Notes: generated from the letters alone by a model not told the origin. Positions 26,993 to 35,170 are shown, numbered from the stretch's first letter. The stretch: 36,227 nt of DNA from SAR324 cluster bacterium lautmerah10 (GCA_001469005.2 LNZD02000006.1:1-36227); one strand, 5' to 3'. Made by a program: numbers and translations.

Positions 26993-28477
26993 TCAAAAAG
27001 ATCCTTCCGGTTGGTAAGATCCGTCTCGATAACATTTGAATTTTAAATAATCCTGGAAGATGGAAGGTTTGTAAATGGATTTCCCAAAAAGCATCCTGAC
27101 ACATTCCTGGATGCCTTCGAGGATGGAAGGGTGGGGATGGATCAATTCTGCAAGTTCCTCAATTCCTTTTTCCATCGAAATCAGCAGGGCAACTGCCTGA
27201 ATCGCACTGGAAGCATGCTCTCCCAGGGCGCGCATTCCTAGGATTTTCATATCTTCATCATCAGTGACCAGGATTTTGAAAAAACCCTGGGTGTTCCGCA
27301 TGGCAATAGCCCGTGGGATGCATCTGAAATCAAAACTGGCACATCGGTAATTCAACCCCTGTTTTTGTGCCTGTTGTTCATTCATCCCAACCCCTGCCAC
27401 TTCTGGATTGAGAAACATGATGGTCGAAATGTTCTCATAAATCAGGTTTCGTTTTGGACTTCCATAGATCTTTTCAACTGCATGCCTGCCCTCAAGCTCT
27501 CCCACATTGACCAGGGCGATGTCAGAAGTCATGTCTCCCACAGCATAAATGTGGTCGAGGTTGGTTTGGGTATCGTTGTCGATGATGTAACCGATATCGT
27601 TCAGTTCCAGACCGATTTCCTTCATGCCGGTATTTTCGACATTAGGAACTCTTCCAACAGAGACCAGGGCTTTTTCTGCCTCAAACGATTCTTGTGAGTC
27701 ATCAGGATGGGTCAAAACATAGTTGACCTGCTTATCCTGGATTTCCATTGTTTCCAGACGACTGTTGCGATGAATCAACACGCCGTTGGCTTCAAGATTT
27801 TCCTCCACCATCTGAACAAGATCCGGATCCTCGAAAGGTAAAATCCGGTCATCCTTGGCAATCAGGTGAACACGGGTCTTCCCGAAATTCGAAAAGATGG
27901 TGGCAAATTCGCAACCGATCACCCCTGCTCCGAGGATCACCAGGCTTTTGGGTAAATCTTTGAGATTACTGATTCCATCACTGGTGAGGATCGTTTCTTC
28001 ATCGATCGGAATGTTGGAAAGTCGGCGGGGTCTGCTGCCTGTAGCAATGATGATGTCTTCGGCAAAAAAGGATGTTTTATCTCCTTTGATGTCAACCTGA
28101 ACCACATTCTTTGAGATCAGTTTCCCCCATCCGTTCTTGAAGGTGAATAAATAGGGATTGTTTTTGATCACGCGGTTCATGTGATCCGTAAGTTGGTCCC
28201 CGCGTTCATTGACGGCTTCCTGGACCTCCTTGACGATGTTGGAAAAATGGAGAGAGGGCATCGGAAGCCCGTACCGTCTCATTTTCCGATGAAAAGATTC
28301 GTATTCCTTGGAGATTTCCCAGAAGGTTTTTGAAGAGAGTGCACCGTCGTAAATCCCAGCGCCGCCGAGCTTGTCTTTTTCAATGAGCAGGACTTTTTTA
28401 CCAAAGTCAACTGCCCGCATCGCTGCGGCATACCCGGAAGGGCCGCCGCCTAGAACGCAGAGGTCGTAACGATCCAT
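26993..28477 (-). CDS. Dihydrolipoamide-dehydrogenase-fold FAD protein lacking the redox disulfide
   Basis: The 494-residue flavoprotein has the FAD-binding start YDLCVLGGGPSGYAAAMRA, the NAD(P) motif LVILGAGVIGCEFA, a second FAD motif YAVGDM and the dimer/interface domain with HPHPSILEGI at 447-456. His449 and Glu454 match the catalytic pair of Lpd. The usual GGTCLNVGCIPSK is replaced by GGAGIYDGALSSK at 38-50, so both redox cysteines are gone (Gly41, Ala46) while the following lysine stays. Such a protein cannot run a dithiol relay. Direct hydride transfer, as in soluble transhydrogenase SthA, or electron delivery to a partner is inferred. It is last in the operon with the ThDP enzyme (23-bp gap). 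Confidence 0.9.
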   Translation of the reverse strand: MDRYDLCVLGGGPSGYAAAMRAVDFGKKVLLIEKDKLGGAGIYDGALSSKTFWEISKEYESFHRKMRRYGLPMPSLHFSNIVKEVQEAVNERGDQLTDHMNRVIKNNPYLFTFKNGWGKLISKNVVQVDIKGDKTSFFAEDIIIATGSRPRRLSNIPIDEETILTSDGISNLKDLPKSLVILGAGVIGCEFATIFSNFGKTRVHLIAKDDRILPFEDPDLVQMVEENLEANGVLIHRNSRLETMEIQDKQVNYVLTHPDDSQESFEAEKALVSVGRVPNVENTGMKEIGLELNDIGYIIDNDTQTNLDHIYAVGDMTSDIALVNVGELEGRHAVEKIYGSPKRNLIYENISTIMFLNPEVAGVGMNEQQAQKQGLNYRCASFDFRCIPRAIAMRNTQGFFKILVTDDEDMKILGMRALGEHASSAIQAVALLISMEKGIEELAELIHPHPSILEGIQECVRMLFGKSIYKPSIFQDYLKFKCYRDGSYQPEGSF

Positions 28478-28500
28478 AAATCAGCAGAAGTTTAAGGATT

Positions 28501-30141
28501 TCAGATTTTTAGACTGCGTTCCTTGATTTCATGGTTGAGGATGCGGTCGTTTTCACTGTAGTCCACCGGCACTTCCACCAGATGAACCCCAGGGGTGTCA
28601 AAACACTGCTGCAACAGCGGGATCAATTGTTCGGTTTCCTCAACACGGTGACCTTGAGCCCCATAACTTTGGGCGTATTTAACAAAATCAGGATTCCCAT
28701 AATCCAGCCCGAATTCGGGAAGGTTCATATTGGCCTGTTTCCACTTGATCATTCCGTAGGCATTGTCCCTTAGAATCATGACGACAAGATTCATTTTCAA
28801 TCGGACAGCGGTTTCGAGTTCCTGAGAATTCATCATGAATCCTCCATCACCACAAATGGCCATCACTTTTCGTTCGGGATGAACGATTTTTGCGCCCATT
28901 GCAGAAGGTAAGCCTGCACCCATGGTGGCAAGGGAGTTGTCAAGAAGAACTGTATTCGACTGATGAGCCAGGTAATTTCGGGCAAACCAGATTTTGTAGA
29001 CCCCATTATCAAGAGCGATGATTCCATCGGATGGCATCGCTTTCCTCACATCAGCAACCAGCCTTTGTGGATAAACCGGATACCGTGGGTCGTCTGCACC
29101 TTCAGCAAGATGAGACATCACGTGTTTACGGACTTCCATGAAATAGCTGAAATCCCATTTCTCCTGTTTCATGATCCTTTCCTTGATTTGCCACATACTG
29201 TTGGCGATGTCTCCAATGACTTCGAGTTGGGGAAAGTAGACTGGATCGACTTCGGCACTCATGAAATTGATATGAATCACCTGGAACGAATCCTGGGTCA
29301 TGAAAAAAGGAGGCTTCTCGATGTCGTCATGGCCGACATTAATGATCAGATCCGAACGGTCAACCGCACGGTGAAGAAAATCGTTGGCTGACAGGGCAGC
29401 ATTCCCAAGAAAAAGCGGATCTCGTTCATCCAAAACACCTTTACCCATTTGGGTACTGATGAAAGGGATTCCCGTCTTGTCAACAAATGCACGGAGCATC
29501 CTTGCGGGAAGTTTGCGGTTAGCTCCTGCACCAATCAGCAGGAGTGGATTTTTTGCGGACTCGATCATGTCCACAGCCTGGCGCACTGCTTTTTCTTCAG
29601 CTATTGGTCTTCGTGCCCGGCTTGCTGGAATCGGGCCGACTTCCGTATCTTCAGCGGCGATATCTTCGGGAAGTTCAAGGTGGGCCGCGCCAGGACGTTC
29701 CTCCTGGGTGATACGGAAGGCTTCACGTATTCTGGTCGGAATGTTGCTCCCACTGACGATCTGATGGGTGAATTTGGTGATCGGGAGCATCATTTCAACC
29801 ACGTCCAGAATCTGGAATTTTCCCTGTTTACTGTGGGTGACCGGCTTTTGTCCGGTGATCATCACCAACGGCATGGCTGCCAACTGGGCATAGGCTGCGG
29901 CGGTCACCAGGTTGGTTGCACCAGGACCCAGGGTTGACATGCAGACTCCGGAACGACCTGTCAAACGGCCATAAGTGGCGGCCATGAATCCTGCTGCCTG
30001 TTCATGGCGGGTCAGGATCAGTTTGATGCTCGAATTCCGAAGTGAGTCAAGCAGGTCCAGGTTTTCCTCTCCGGGAATTCCGAAAATATACTCGACTCCT
30101 TCTTCCTCAAGACATTTCACGAAAAGATCAGATGCTTTCAC
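28501..30141 (-). CDS. ThDP-dependent enzyme, acetolactate synthase large-subunit-like
   Basis: The 546-residue protein has all three ThDP-enzyme domains. The N-terminal Pyr domain carries the catalytic glutamate Glu47 in LTRHEQAAGFMA. A central domain follows (LLLIGAGANRKLPA). The C-terminal PP domain has GDGGFMMNSQELETA starting at 431 and the adjacent DNAYGMIKW. It resembles IlvB/AlsS-type acetolactate synthases, which join two pyruvates, but relatives include glyoxylate carboligase and other 2-oxoacid enzymes. No small regulatory subunit (ilvN) and no ilvC are near, which argues against branched-chain biosynthesis. The start is GTG with AAAGGA six bases upstream. It lies 52 bp after the glutamate-synthase-like gene and 23 bp before the FAD protein. 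Confidence 0.9.
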   Translation of the reverse strand: MKASDLFVKCLEEEGVEYIFGIPGEENLDLLDSLRNSSIKLILTRHEQAAGFMAATYGRLTGRSGVCMSTLGPGATNLVTAAAYAQLAAMPLVMITGQKPVTHSKQGKFQILDVVEMMLPITKFTHQIVSGSNIPTRIREAFRITQEERPGAAHLELPEDIAAEDTEVGPIPASRARRPIAEEKAVRQAVDMIESAKNPLLLIGAGANRKLPARMLRAFVDKTGIPFISTQMGKGVLDERDPLFLGNAALSANDFLHRAVDRSDLIINVGHDDIEKPPFFMTQDSFQVIHINFMSAEVDPVYFPQLEVIGDIANSMWQIKERIMKQEKWDFSYFMEVRKHVMSHLAEGADDPRYPVYPQRLVADVRKAMPSDGIIALDNGVYKIWFARNYLAHQSNTVLLDNSLATMGAGLPSAMGAKIVHPERKVMAICGDGGFMMNSQELETAVRLKMNLVVMILRDNAYGMIKWKQANMNLPEFGLDYGNPDFVKYAQSYGAQGHRVEETEQLIPLLQQCFDTPGVHLVEVPVDYSENDRILNHEIKERSLKI

Positions 30142-30193
30142 GTTTGTCCTTTAACTGTTAATTGTTGCCGGTGAATAGAATGCTCAAAATTGA

Positions 30194-31783
30194 TTATGAT
30201 GGATGAACATCATTAAAGCTCTCTGCCTTGGAGGCTTGAACGGCCCTCGCATAGCTCTCCGGGAGAGGTTCATTGAGGAGATCACCAGGATTTAGAAAAT
30301 CATAAATTTCTGAATAATTTCGGATTTCATAAGCCTCGGTTCGGCGCATCAAATGCCAAGGTTTGAGATCATCAGTATTCTCAAGCCCCATCGCCCCCAT
30401 GATTTCACAGGCGCTTTTGACAATATTTTTCTGAAAATTGTAAACACGGACAGATTTGTCTTCAGGGACCAGACCAACCATCAGTCCAGGGTCCTGGGTT
30501 GTGACTCCAACCGGGCAAGTGTTGGAGTTACATTTGAGTGCCTGAATGCAGCCTAAGGCCATCATCATTCCCCTGGCTGAATAACAAAGGTCGGCTCCCA
30601 TCGCGAGGCGTTTGATGATGTCGAATCCGGTGGTGATCTTTCCGCTCGCGAAAATACGGATGTCATTGCGAAGATCAAAACCGACCAGGGAATTGTGGAC
30701 GAAAATCAGACCTTCCACGAGAGGAGTGCCGATTCGGTTGGTGAATTCCAGGGGGGCTGCACCGGTTCCTCCTTCACCTCCATCGACAGTGATGAAATCA
30801 GGAAGGATTCCTGTTTCCAGCATTGCCTTACAGATTGAAAGGAATTCTCTTCTTTTTCCGACACAAAGTTTAAATCCGATGGGTTTCCCTCCTGAAAGCT
30901 CTCTCAGTTGTTTGATGAACTGAACCAATTCCAGAGGGGTTGTAAATGCAGTGTGGCCTGGAGGTGAGTTAACGTCTCTTCCCATCGGAACGCTTCGGAT
31001 CTGGGCAATCTCCTCGGTCAGTTTGGCCGCAGGAAGAATCCCTCCATGGCCGGGTTTCGCTCCCTGGGAAAGCTTGATCTCGATCATCTTGACTTGTTCC
31101 TGGGTGGATTTTTCCTGGAACATATCGGGATTGAATTTTCCGTCCTCGGTCCTGCAGCCGAAATAACCGGTTCCTATTTGCCAGATTAAATCTCCCCCTT
31201 GTTGATGATAGGGGCTGATCGAACCCTCTCCGGTGTTATGGGCGAAATGCCCCATCTTTGCCCCCTTGTTCAGGGCGATTACAGCATTTTCACTGAGGGC
31301 CCCGTAACTCATAGCGGAGATATTCAAGAGGCTTGCGGAATAAGGCTTTGTACAGTCTTTTCCTCCAACCTGCACCCTGACTTCATCCAGATCCAAATGC
31401 TTTGGGCTGAGGGAGTGATTTACCCATTCGTAGCCTGTCGCATAAACGTCACGTACGGTGCCGAATGGGACCGTGTCCCGGACATTCTTGGCACGCTCGT
31501 AAACCACACTCCTCTCCTGCCGGTTGAAAGGGGTGCCGCTGGTATCGGACTCGATGAAATACTGACGAATTTCTGGACTGATGAGCTCCAGGAAATAACG
31601 CATATGACCAACCACCGGAAAGTTTCGCAATACCGAATGACGGGTCTGGGTCATGTCCATCAGTCCTACCAGAATCAGAGGTCCCATTAGGATCAGAGAC
31701 CAAAGGACTGGAGGCCAGACCAGATAAATCAAACCGTTAAGGGCCAGAACCAGAAAACTGGCTCCAATGAATAAACTTCTCAT
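30194..31783 (-). CDS. Membrane-anchored glutamate-synthase-type FMN/3Fe-4S protein
   Basis: The 529-residue protein begins with two membrane helices (about 5-45) and continues as the FMN-binding alpha/beta barrel of glutamate synthase (GltB central domain). It shows NISAMSYGALSENAVIAL, GEGSISPYH, KPGHGGILP, DFITVDGGEGGTGAAP and the 3Fe-4S cysteines C412, C418 and C423 in the C-x5-C-x4-C pattern. The glutaminase domain of real GltB is absent, as is the C-terminal GXGXG domain. It therefore cannot take ammonia from glutamine by itself. The electron donor could be the FAD protein in the same operon. The start is ATG with AGGA about six bases upstream. Confidence 0.92.
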   Translation of the reverse strand: MRSLFIGASFLVLALNGLIYLVWPPVLWSLILMGPLILVGLMDMTQTRHSVLRNFPVVGHMRYFLELISPEIRQYFIESDTSGTPFNRQERSVVYERAKNVRDTVPFGTVRDVYATGYEWVNHSLSPKHLDLDEVRVQVGGKDCTKPYSASLLNISAMSYGALSENAVIALNKGAKMGHFAHNTGEGSISPYHQQGGDLIWQIGTGYFGCRTEDGKFNPDMFQEKSTQEQVKMIEIKLSQGAKPGHGGILPAAKLTEEIAQIRSVPMGRDVNSPPGHTAFTTPLELVQFIKQLRELSGGKPIGFKLCVGKRREFLSICKAMLETGILPDFITVDGGEGGTGAAPLEFTNRIGTPLVEGLIFVHNSLVGFDLRNDIRIFASGKITTGFDIIKRLAMGADLCYSARGMMMALGCIQALKCNSNTCPVGVTTQDPGLMVGLVPEDKSVRVYNFQKNIVKSACEIMGAMGLENTDDLKPWHLMRRTEAYEIRNYSEIYDFLNPGDLLNEPLPESYARAVQASKAESFNDVHPS

Positions 31784-32022
31784 GATTCCTGTTCGATAGA
31801 TGGGTAGATTCTAAATCCACCCCAGATGCTGGGTGACTGAAGGTTTAAACAAAACAAATCAAACTTTTCTGAAGTTTGTATCCGGCACTTCTCTCTTCCA
31901 TGGATTCCATAAATATTTTCAAAACATGAAAATTGAATATTCGAATCCCATGATAAATTTTCCAAAACACGCATAACTTCCAGAATTTCATTCGGTTTTG
32001 CAAGATTTTCCTCTTTCTTCAA
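31780..32022 (-). CDS. Weakly supported 80-codon ORF overlapping the glutamate-synthase-like gene
   Basis: A TTG at 32022 opens an 80-codon frame whose TGA overlaps the next ATG by four bases (ATGA), the usual coupling overlap. The ribosome site is poor (AGGG almost touching the TTG) and no fold or motif is recognised; four cysteines and many polar residues are present. Near its end, CACCCAG and CTGGGGTG (about 31818-31834) could form a small hairpin in the leader of the operon. It may be non-coding leader sequence. Confidence 0.3.
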   Translation of the reverse strand: MKKEENLAKPNEILEVMRVLENLSWDSNIQFSCFENIYGIHGREKCRIQTSEKFDLFCLNLQSPSIWGGFRIYPSIEQES

Positions 32023-32063
32023 ACCCTAAAATGAAATGCTCTTACTGAAAATGTGCAGTCTTA

Positions 32064-32093
32064 AATATAGGGAAAGTAGATCGGAATTTTCAA
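32064..32093 (-). promoter_or_regulatory. Candidate sigma-70 promoter for the redox operon
   Basis: On the minus strand TTGAAA (32088-32093) is followed by an 18-base spacer and TATATT (32064-32069). Transcription would start near 32057, about 275 bases before the glutamate-synthase-like ATG. The region is AT-rich, so a chance match is possible. Confidence 0.35.
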
Positions 32094-32157
32094 AATCCAT
32101 ATTGACGAAAAATAAACAGATTGTGAGTGGGGTTAAATGGATTGAATCAGATTCAAT

Positions 32158-32469
32158 CTAAATTTCAGAAGAACTTAATAGCATCCGGTCCTTTTCTGCG
32201 ACGCCTTCATTCCGTAGTCTCAGATTTCTTTGGAATTCAGCAGCTGCCACCACCGCATCGACAGGGCTGGCAAATTCGGCAATGATCGAGTCGCCTGCAC
32301 TGCCGAAGACCCTTCCGTGATTGGCAGTGATGCTTTCATCGGTCAGGGCCCTGCAGGCCTTGAGATTTTTGAGGGTTCGGTCCTCGTCTTCTCCCATCAT
32401 CATGCTGAAATTGACCACATCCGCGGCAAGGATCGCCGCAAGCTTCCGCCGGGGTTTGTTTTCAGTCAT
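32158..32469 (-). pseudogene. N-terminal fragment of a class III adenylate/guanylate cyclase
   Basis: From ATG 32469 the frame reads MTENKPRRKLAAILAADVVN and continues with an FSMMMGEDEDRTL segment, the standard start of bacterial class III cyclase domains (RKLAAILAADVVGYSRLMG-type), including the first metal-binding aspartate in AADVV. GRVFGSAGDSIIAEFAS corresponds to the G.....GDG...eF strand with the second metal ligand. The frame ends after RNEGVAEKDRMLL, just where relatives continue with RIGINLGDV, so the purine- and transition-state-binding half is missing. Nothing cyclase-like was seen downstream in the remaining bases. This is a 103-residue remnant, unlikely to be active. An upstream in-frame ATG at 32508 would add 13 atypical residues. 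Confidence 0.75.
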
Positions 32470-32645
32470 GAAGATTGAAAAGAATGATGGAGTTATGGGA
32501 ATGATCAACTGACTCTTTTGTAAATCCTTGTGGGCAGATTGTCTAGGAATTTCCGTAAACGAATCAATTTTTAAAATTAAAGCAATTGTGAACTTCTTTG
32601 GGAAAGTCGTGAGTATGGATTTTAAGTAACATCAGCTTGATTGAT

Positions 32646-32704
32646 AACCCTTAACGTGTTTGAGTGGCGTTTCATTTCTCAAACCGTTTTTTGCAGTGAG
32701 GGTT
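32646..32704 (+). promoter_or_regulatory. Structured leader with terminator-like hairpin before the MaoC gene
   Basis: GTTTGAG (32658-32664) pairs with CTCAAAC (32678-32684), followed by CG and TTTTTT (32686-32691). An outer pair AACCCT (32646-32651) / AGGGTT (32699-32704) encloses it. No plus-strand gene lies upstream. It could be an attenuator; the stems are short and moderately GC-poor. Confidence 0.35.
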
Positions 32705-32738
32705 TACGAAAAAATTTAATGAATGGAATTAGATCAGA

Positions 32739-33197
32739 ATGAAGATTCGTTACGCTGAGGATTACCAGGCCGGAGACATCTTCGAACTTGGAAGTTATGA
32801 AGTGAACCAGGAGGAGATCATCGAATTTTCAAAGAAGTACGATCCTTTCCCGTTTCACATTGATGAAAAAGCCGCGCGGGAAACGGTTTTCAAGGGAATC
32901 ATTTCCAGTGGATGGCTCACTGGTCTGATTTGGTTACGTATGATGCATGAATCCTTTCTTTGCCACGAAACCACCCTGGGCTCACCGGGGCATGAAGAAA
33001 TGCTCTGGCCGAAACCGGTTCGTCCGGGAGATCGTCTGACCGGTGTGGCTGAAATCAAAGAAAGCAAGGTCTCCAAGAGTAAACCCGATTTGGGTTTTGT
33101 CCGTTATACCTCTACCCTTCAAAACCAGAATGGCGAGGAGGTTTTCATCACCACCAGTACGATCATCGTCAAACCCCGTCCCTCAAGTGAGAAGTAA
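32739..33197 (+). CDS. MaoC-like hot-dog dehydratase/hydratase
   Basis: The 152-residue single hot-dog domain has the hydratase-2 motif FSKKYDPFPFHIDEKAA, with Asp35 and His40 at the catalytic positions, then GIISSGWLTG and the VRPGDRLTG strand typical of MaoC proteins. Family members hydrate 2-enoyl-CoA esters or act on related acyl-CoA or mesaconyl-type substrates; the chain-length preference cannot be read. No other beta-oxidation gene is near. It ends one base before the aldo/keto reductase ATG, so the two probably form an operon. Confidence 0.9.
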   Translation: MKIRYAEDYQAGDIFELGSYEVNQEEIIEFSKKYDPFPFHIDEKAARETVFKGIISSGWLTGLIWLRMMHESFLCHETTLGSPGHEEMLWPKPVRPGDRLTGVAEIKESKVSKSKPDLGFVRYTSTLQNQNGEEVFITTSTIIVKPRPSSEK

Positions 33198-33198
33198 T

Positions 33199-34110
33199 AT
33201 GATCACCCTTCCCAATTCAGAACTGCACGTCTCTCCGTTATGCCTTGGAGGCAATGTTTTCGGTTGGTCAGCCGATGTGAACAACTCGGAACAGGTGCTC
33301 GATCATTTCGTCGGCAATGGAGGGAATTTTATCGATACGGCAGATATGTATTCCCAGTGGGTCGAGGGGCATTCGGGTGGAGAGTCGGAAAGCATCATCG
33401 GCAATTGGCAGAAGAAACGTGGGAACCGAAACTCGGTTGTGATTGCGACCAAGGTCGCCAAACTCAATAGCCGTCCGGGTTTGTCCCCGGAAAACATCAT
33501 TGCTGCCTGTGACGATTCGCTGAACCGTCTGCAGACCGATTACATCGATCTTTACTATGCCCATGAAGACGATCCGGATACTCCAATTGAAGCAACTCTT
33601 GAGGCATTCAATTCCCTGATCCAGTCAGGAAAGGTCCGTTACATTGCGGCTTCGAATTTCTCTGCTCCACGATTACAGCAATCCCTCGAGATATCTGAAC
33701 GCTTGGGATATGTCCGTTATATTGCTTGCCAGGATCATTACAATCTTCTGGAACGTGATTTTGAAGATTCTTTGAAACCCGCCCTGGAACAAAACGGGCT
33801 TTGTGAACTTCCCTATTTCGGACTGGCAAAAGGTTTTCTCACCGGCAAATACCGCCCCGGAACAAGTATCGAATCGGTTCGAGCGTCCGGAGTGACTGCC
33901 TATCAGAATGAACGGGGCTGGGCATTGCTTGGGAAACTTGATGAACTCGCCCAAGAACACCAGACCTCGCTTTCAGCCATTTCCCTGGCTTGGCTACGGG
34001 CTCAACCCACCGTGGCAGCTCCGATTGCCTCCGCCCGCAACCTGGATCAGCTGAAGGAAATCATGCCTCTCATTACATTGACCGAAGAAGAACTTGGAAG
34101 GCTTACTTAG
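33199..34110 (+). CDS. Aldo/keto reductase
   Basis: From ATG 33199 the 303-residue protein starts with MITLPNSELHVSPLCLGGNV, typical of the family, so the much longer open frame reaching back into the MaoC gene is not used. The catalytic tetrad is Asp46, Tyr51, Lys85 and His122 (FIDTADMYS, IATKV, YYAHEDD). The NADP-binding end is represented by SNFSA, YFGLAKGFLTGKY and PIASARNLDQL. It reduces aldehydes or ketones with NADPH; the substrate is unknown. The GAGAAG before the ATG could serve as ribosome site. It resembles the YajO/Tas-type AKR subgroup in its GLAKGFLTGKY segment. Confidence 0.93.
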   Translation: MITLPNSELHVSPLCLGGNVFGWSADVNNSEQVLDHFVGNGGNFIDTADMYSQWVEGHSGGESESIIGNWQKKRGNRNSVVIATKVAKLNSRPGLSPENIIAACDDSLNRLQTDYIDLYYAHEDDPDTPIEATLEAFNSLIQSGKVRYIAASNFSAPRLQQSLEISERLGYVRYIACQDHYNLLERDFEDSLKPALEQNGLCELPYFGLAKGFLTGKYRPGTSIESVRASGVTAYQNERGWALLGKLDELAQEHQTSLSAISLAWLRAQPTVAAPIASARNLDQLKEIMPLITLTEEELGRLT

Positions 34111-34227
34111 GGTGAGCGGGATTTAGAAAAAAATCATTTTTGAATCTCAAACCAAGACTTTTGTCAGTCGTTCTCCACTTTTGTTTCTAAATTTCTTGGA
34201 GACAAAACACTTTACGGTTCTTTGCTT

Positions 34228-34247
34228 TGACAATCCGATCATTGTCA
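34228..34247. promoter_or_regulatory. 7-bp dyad upstream of the small secreted protein
   Basis: TGACAAT at 34228-34234 and ATTGTCA at 34241-34247 form a perfect inverted repeat with a six-base centre, 48 bp before the ATG. A TTGACA -35-like hexamer (34227-34232) overlaps its left arm, but no good -10 follows at the right distance. An operator for a dimeric repressor is possible. Confidence 0.35.
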
Positions 34248-34295
34248 TGCAGTCTTTGCCTCAGCACGTCAAACACTCCAATCAGGATTAGAACT

Positions 34296-34802
34296 ATGTT
34301 AAGAAAATTGTTTGTTGTTGCGATGGTTTCATTCATGTCGAGTAGTATTTTTGCAGGATCCCACGGGAATATATTTAAAGCACAAGGGACTTGTGCAAAC
34401 AAACATTCAGCGATGAGAATGATGGGAGAATTGCCCCTGCATATTGGTGGAGAAATGAATTGTAGCGATCAGATCCAAATCAAGGGTGATAGAACCGACA
34501 TGGGTTCTACCTGTACCTATTCAGGACATACCGAGTTAGGACAACCTCCTATGCTGAATTGGGTTGTCACATGTCATTCCTATGACGCAAAAGGAGATTC
34601 CATATTTTGGAGAGCCAGTGGGAATAATCCTGTTGCAGCTGGTTCTGGACCTGGAAAAGCCACCATCCTCACCGGTACCGGAAAATACAAAGGTATTTCA
34701 GGAAGTGGCACGATGACTTGGAAACAATCAGTTCCCAATGTGACGGATCCCACGCGCTGGGGGCATTCCTATCAAGCCTCCTTGAAATTCAGCATGCCAT
34801 AA
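34296..34802 (+). CDS. Small secreted beta-rich protein, unknown function
   Basis: The start is ATG 34296, with CAGGA about eight bases upstream and a clear signal peptide (MLRKLFVVAMVSFMSSSIFA, then G). The frame extends further upstream, but those 23 residues contain no signal sequence and look non-coding. The mature part (about 148 residues) is rich in Gly, Ser and Thr with four or five cysteines. It contains GTGKYKGISGSGTMTW, a glycine pattern seen in small beta-barrel secreted proteins of calycin/dirigent-like shape; that likeness is only suggestive. Periplasmic location is inferred. It is followed by a hairpin at 34814-34842. Confidence 0.75.
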   Translation: MLRKLFVVAMVSFMSSSIFAGSHGNIFKAQGTCANKHSAMRMMGELPLHIGGEMNCSDQIQIKGDRTDMGSTCTYSGHTELGQPPMLNWVVTCHSYDAKGDSIFWRASGNNPVAAGSGPGKATILTGTGKYKGISGSGTMTWKQSVPNVTDPTRWGHSYQASLKFSMP

Positions 34803-34813
34803 CAATCTTAACC

Positions 34814-34842
34814 GGGGGTCAATAAATCTTCTTTTGACCCCC
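34814..34842 (+). terminator. 9-bp hairpin after the secreted-protein gene
   Basis: GGGGGTCAA (34814-34822) pairs perfectly with TTGACCCCC (34834-34842) around an 11-base loop, 12 bp after the stop codon. The T-run is delayed (about 34855-34860), so termination is likely but not certain. Confidence 0.6.
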
Positions 34843-34888
34843 CAATGGATTCATTGTTTTCCCCCACACTTCATTAAAAGAGATGCTT

Positions 34889-35170
34889 ATGAGTATTTGT
34901 CGAACGACCATTGTTGAATATCATTCAGAAGCCGATGCAGATGCCATGACAGCGGATTACATTGCGAATTTTGAATCGATGTTTCCCGAATGTGAAAAAT
35001 CAATCAATTCCCGGGTAGGTCCAACTACTGTTGTCAGTAATTCAGTCTACGCGGATGAGGCTGCTATAGAAAAAACCGGAAGCGGCCCCAGACAGGCATT
35101 CATGGACAAACACAAAGACCGGATCAAAAATGTCACGACCTACATCGGGGAAGTGACGCTTTCAAAATAA
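34889..35170 (+). CDS. Small unknown protein
   Basis: The 93-residue product is read from ATG 34889, which has AAAAGAGA at a sensible distance. An ATG six bases earlier lies on top of that site and is less likely. The chain (MSICRTTIVEYHSEADADAM, then alternating helix and strand with GEVTL at the end) has the size and strand-helix order of dimeric alpha-beta barrel (ABM/EthD-like) proteins, but no signature residue confirms this. It is flanked on both sides by perfect 9-bp hairpins, so it is probably a single-gene unit. Confidence 0.65.
   Translation: MSICRTTIVEYHSEADADAMTADYIANFESMFPECEKSINSRVGPTTVVSNSVYADEAAIEKTGSGPRQAFMDKHKDRIKNVTTYIGEVTLSK

Noticed and set aside
33043-33198. Upstream extension of the aldo/keto reductase frame into the MaoC gene
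   Set aside because: These residues are the out-of-frame shadow of the MaoC gene; the family N terminus begins at ATG 33199.
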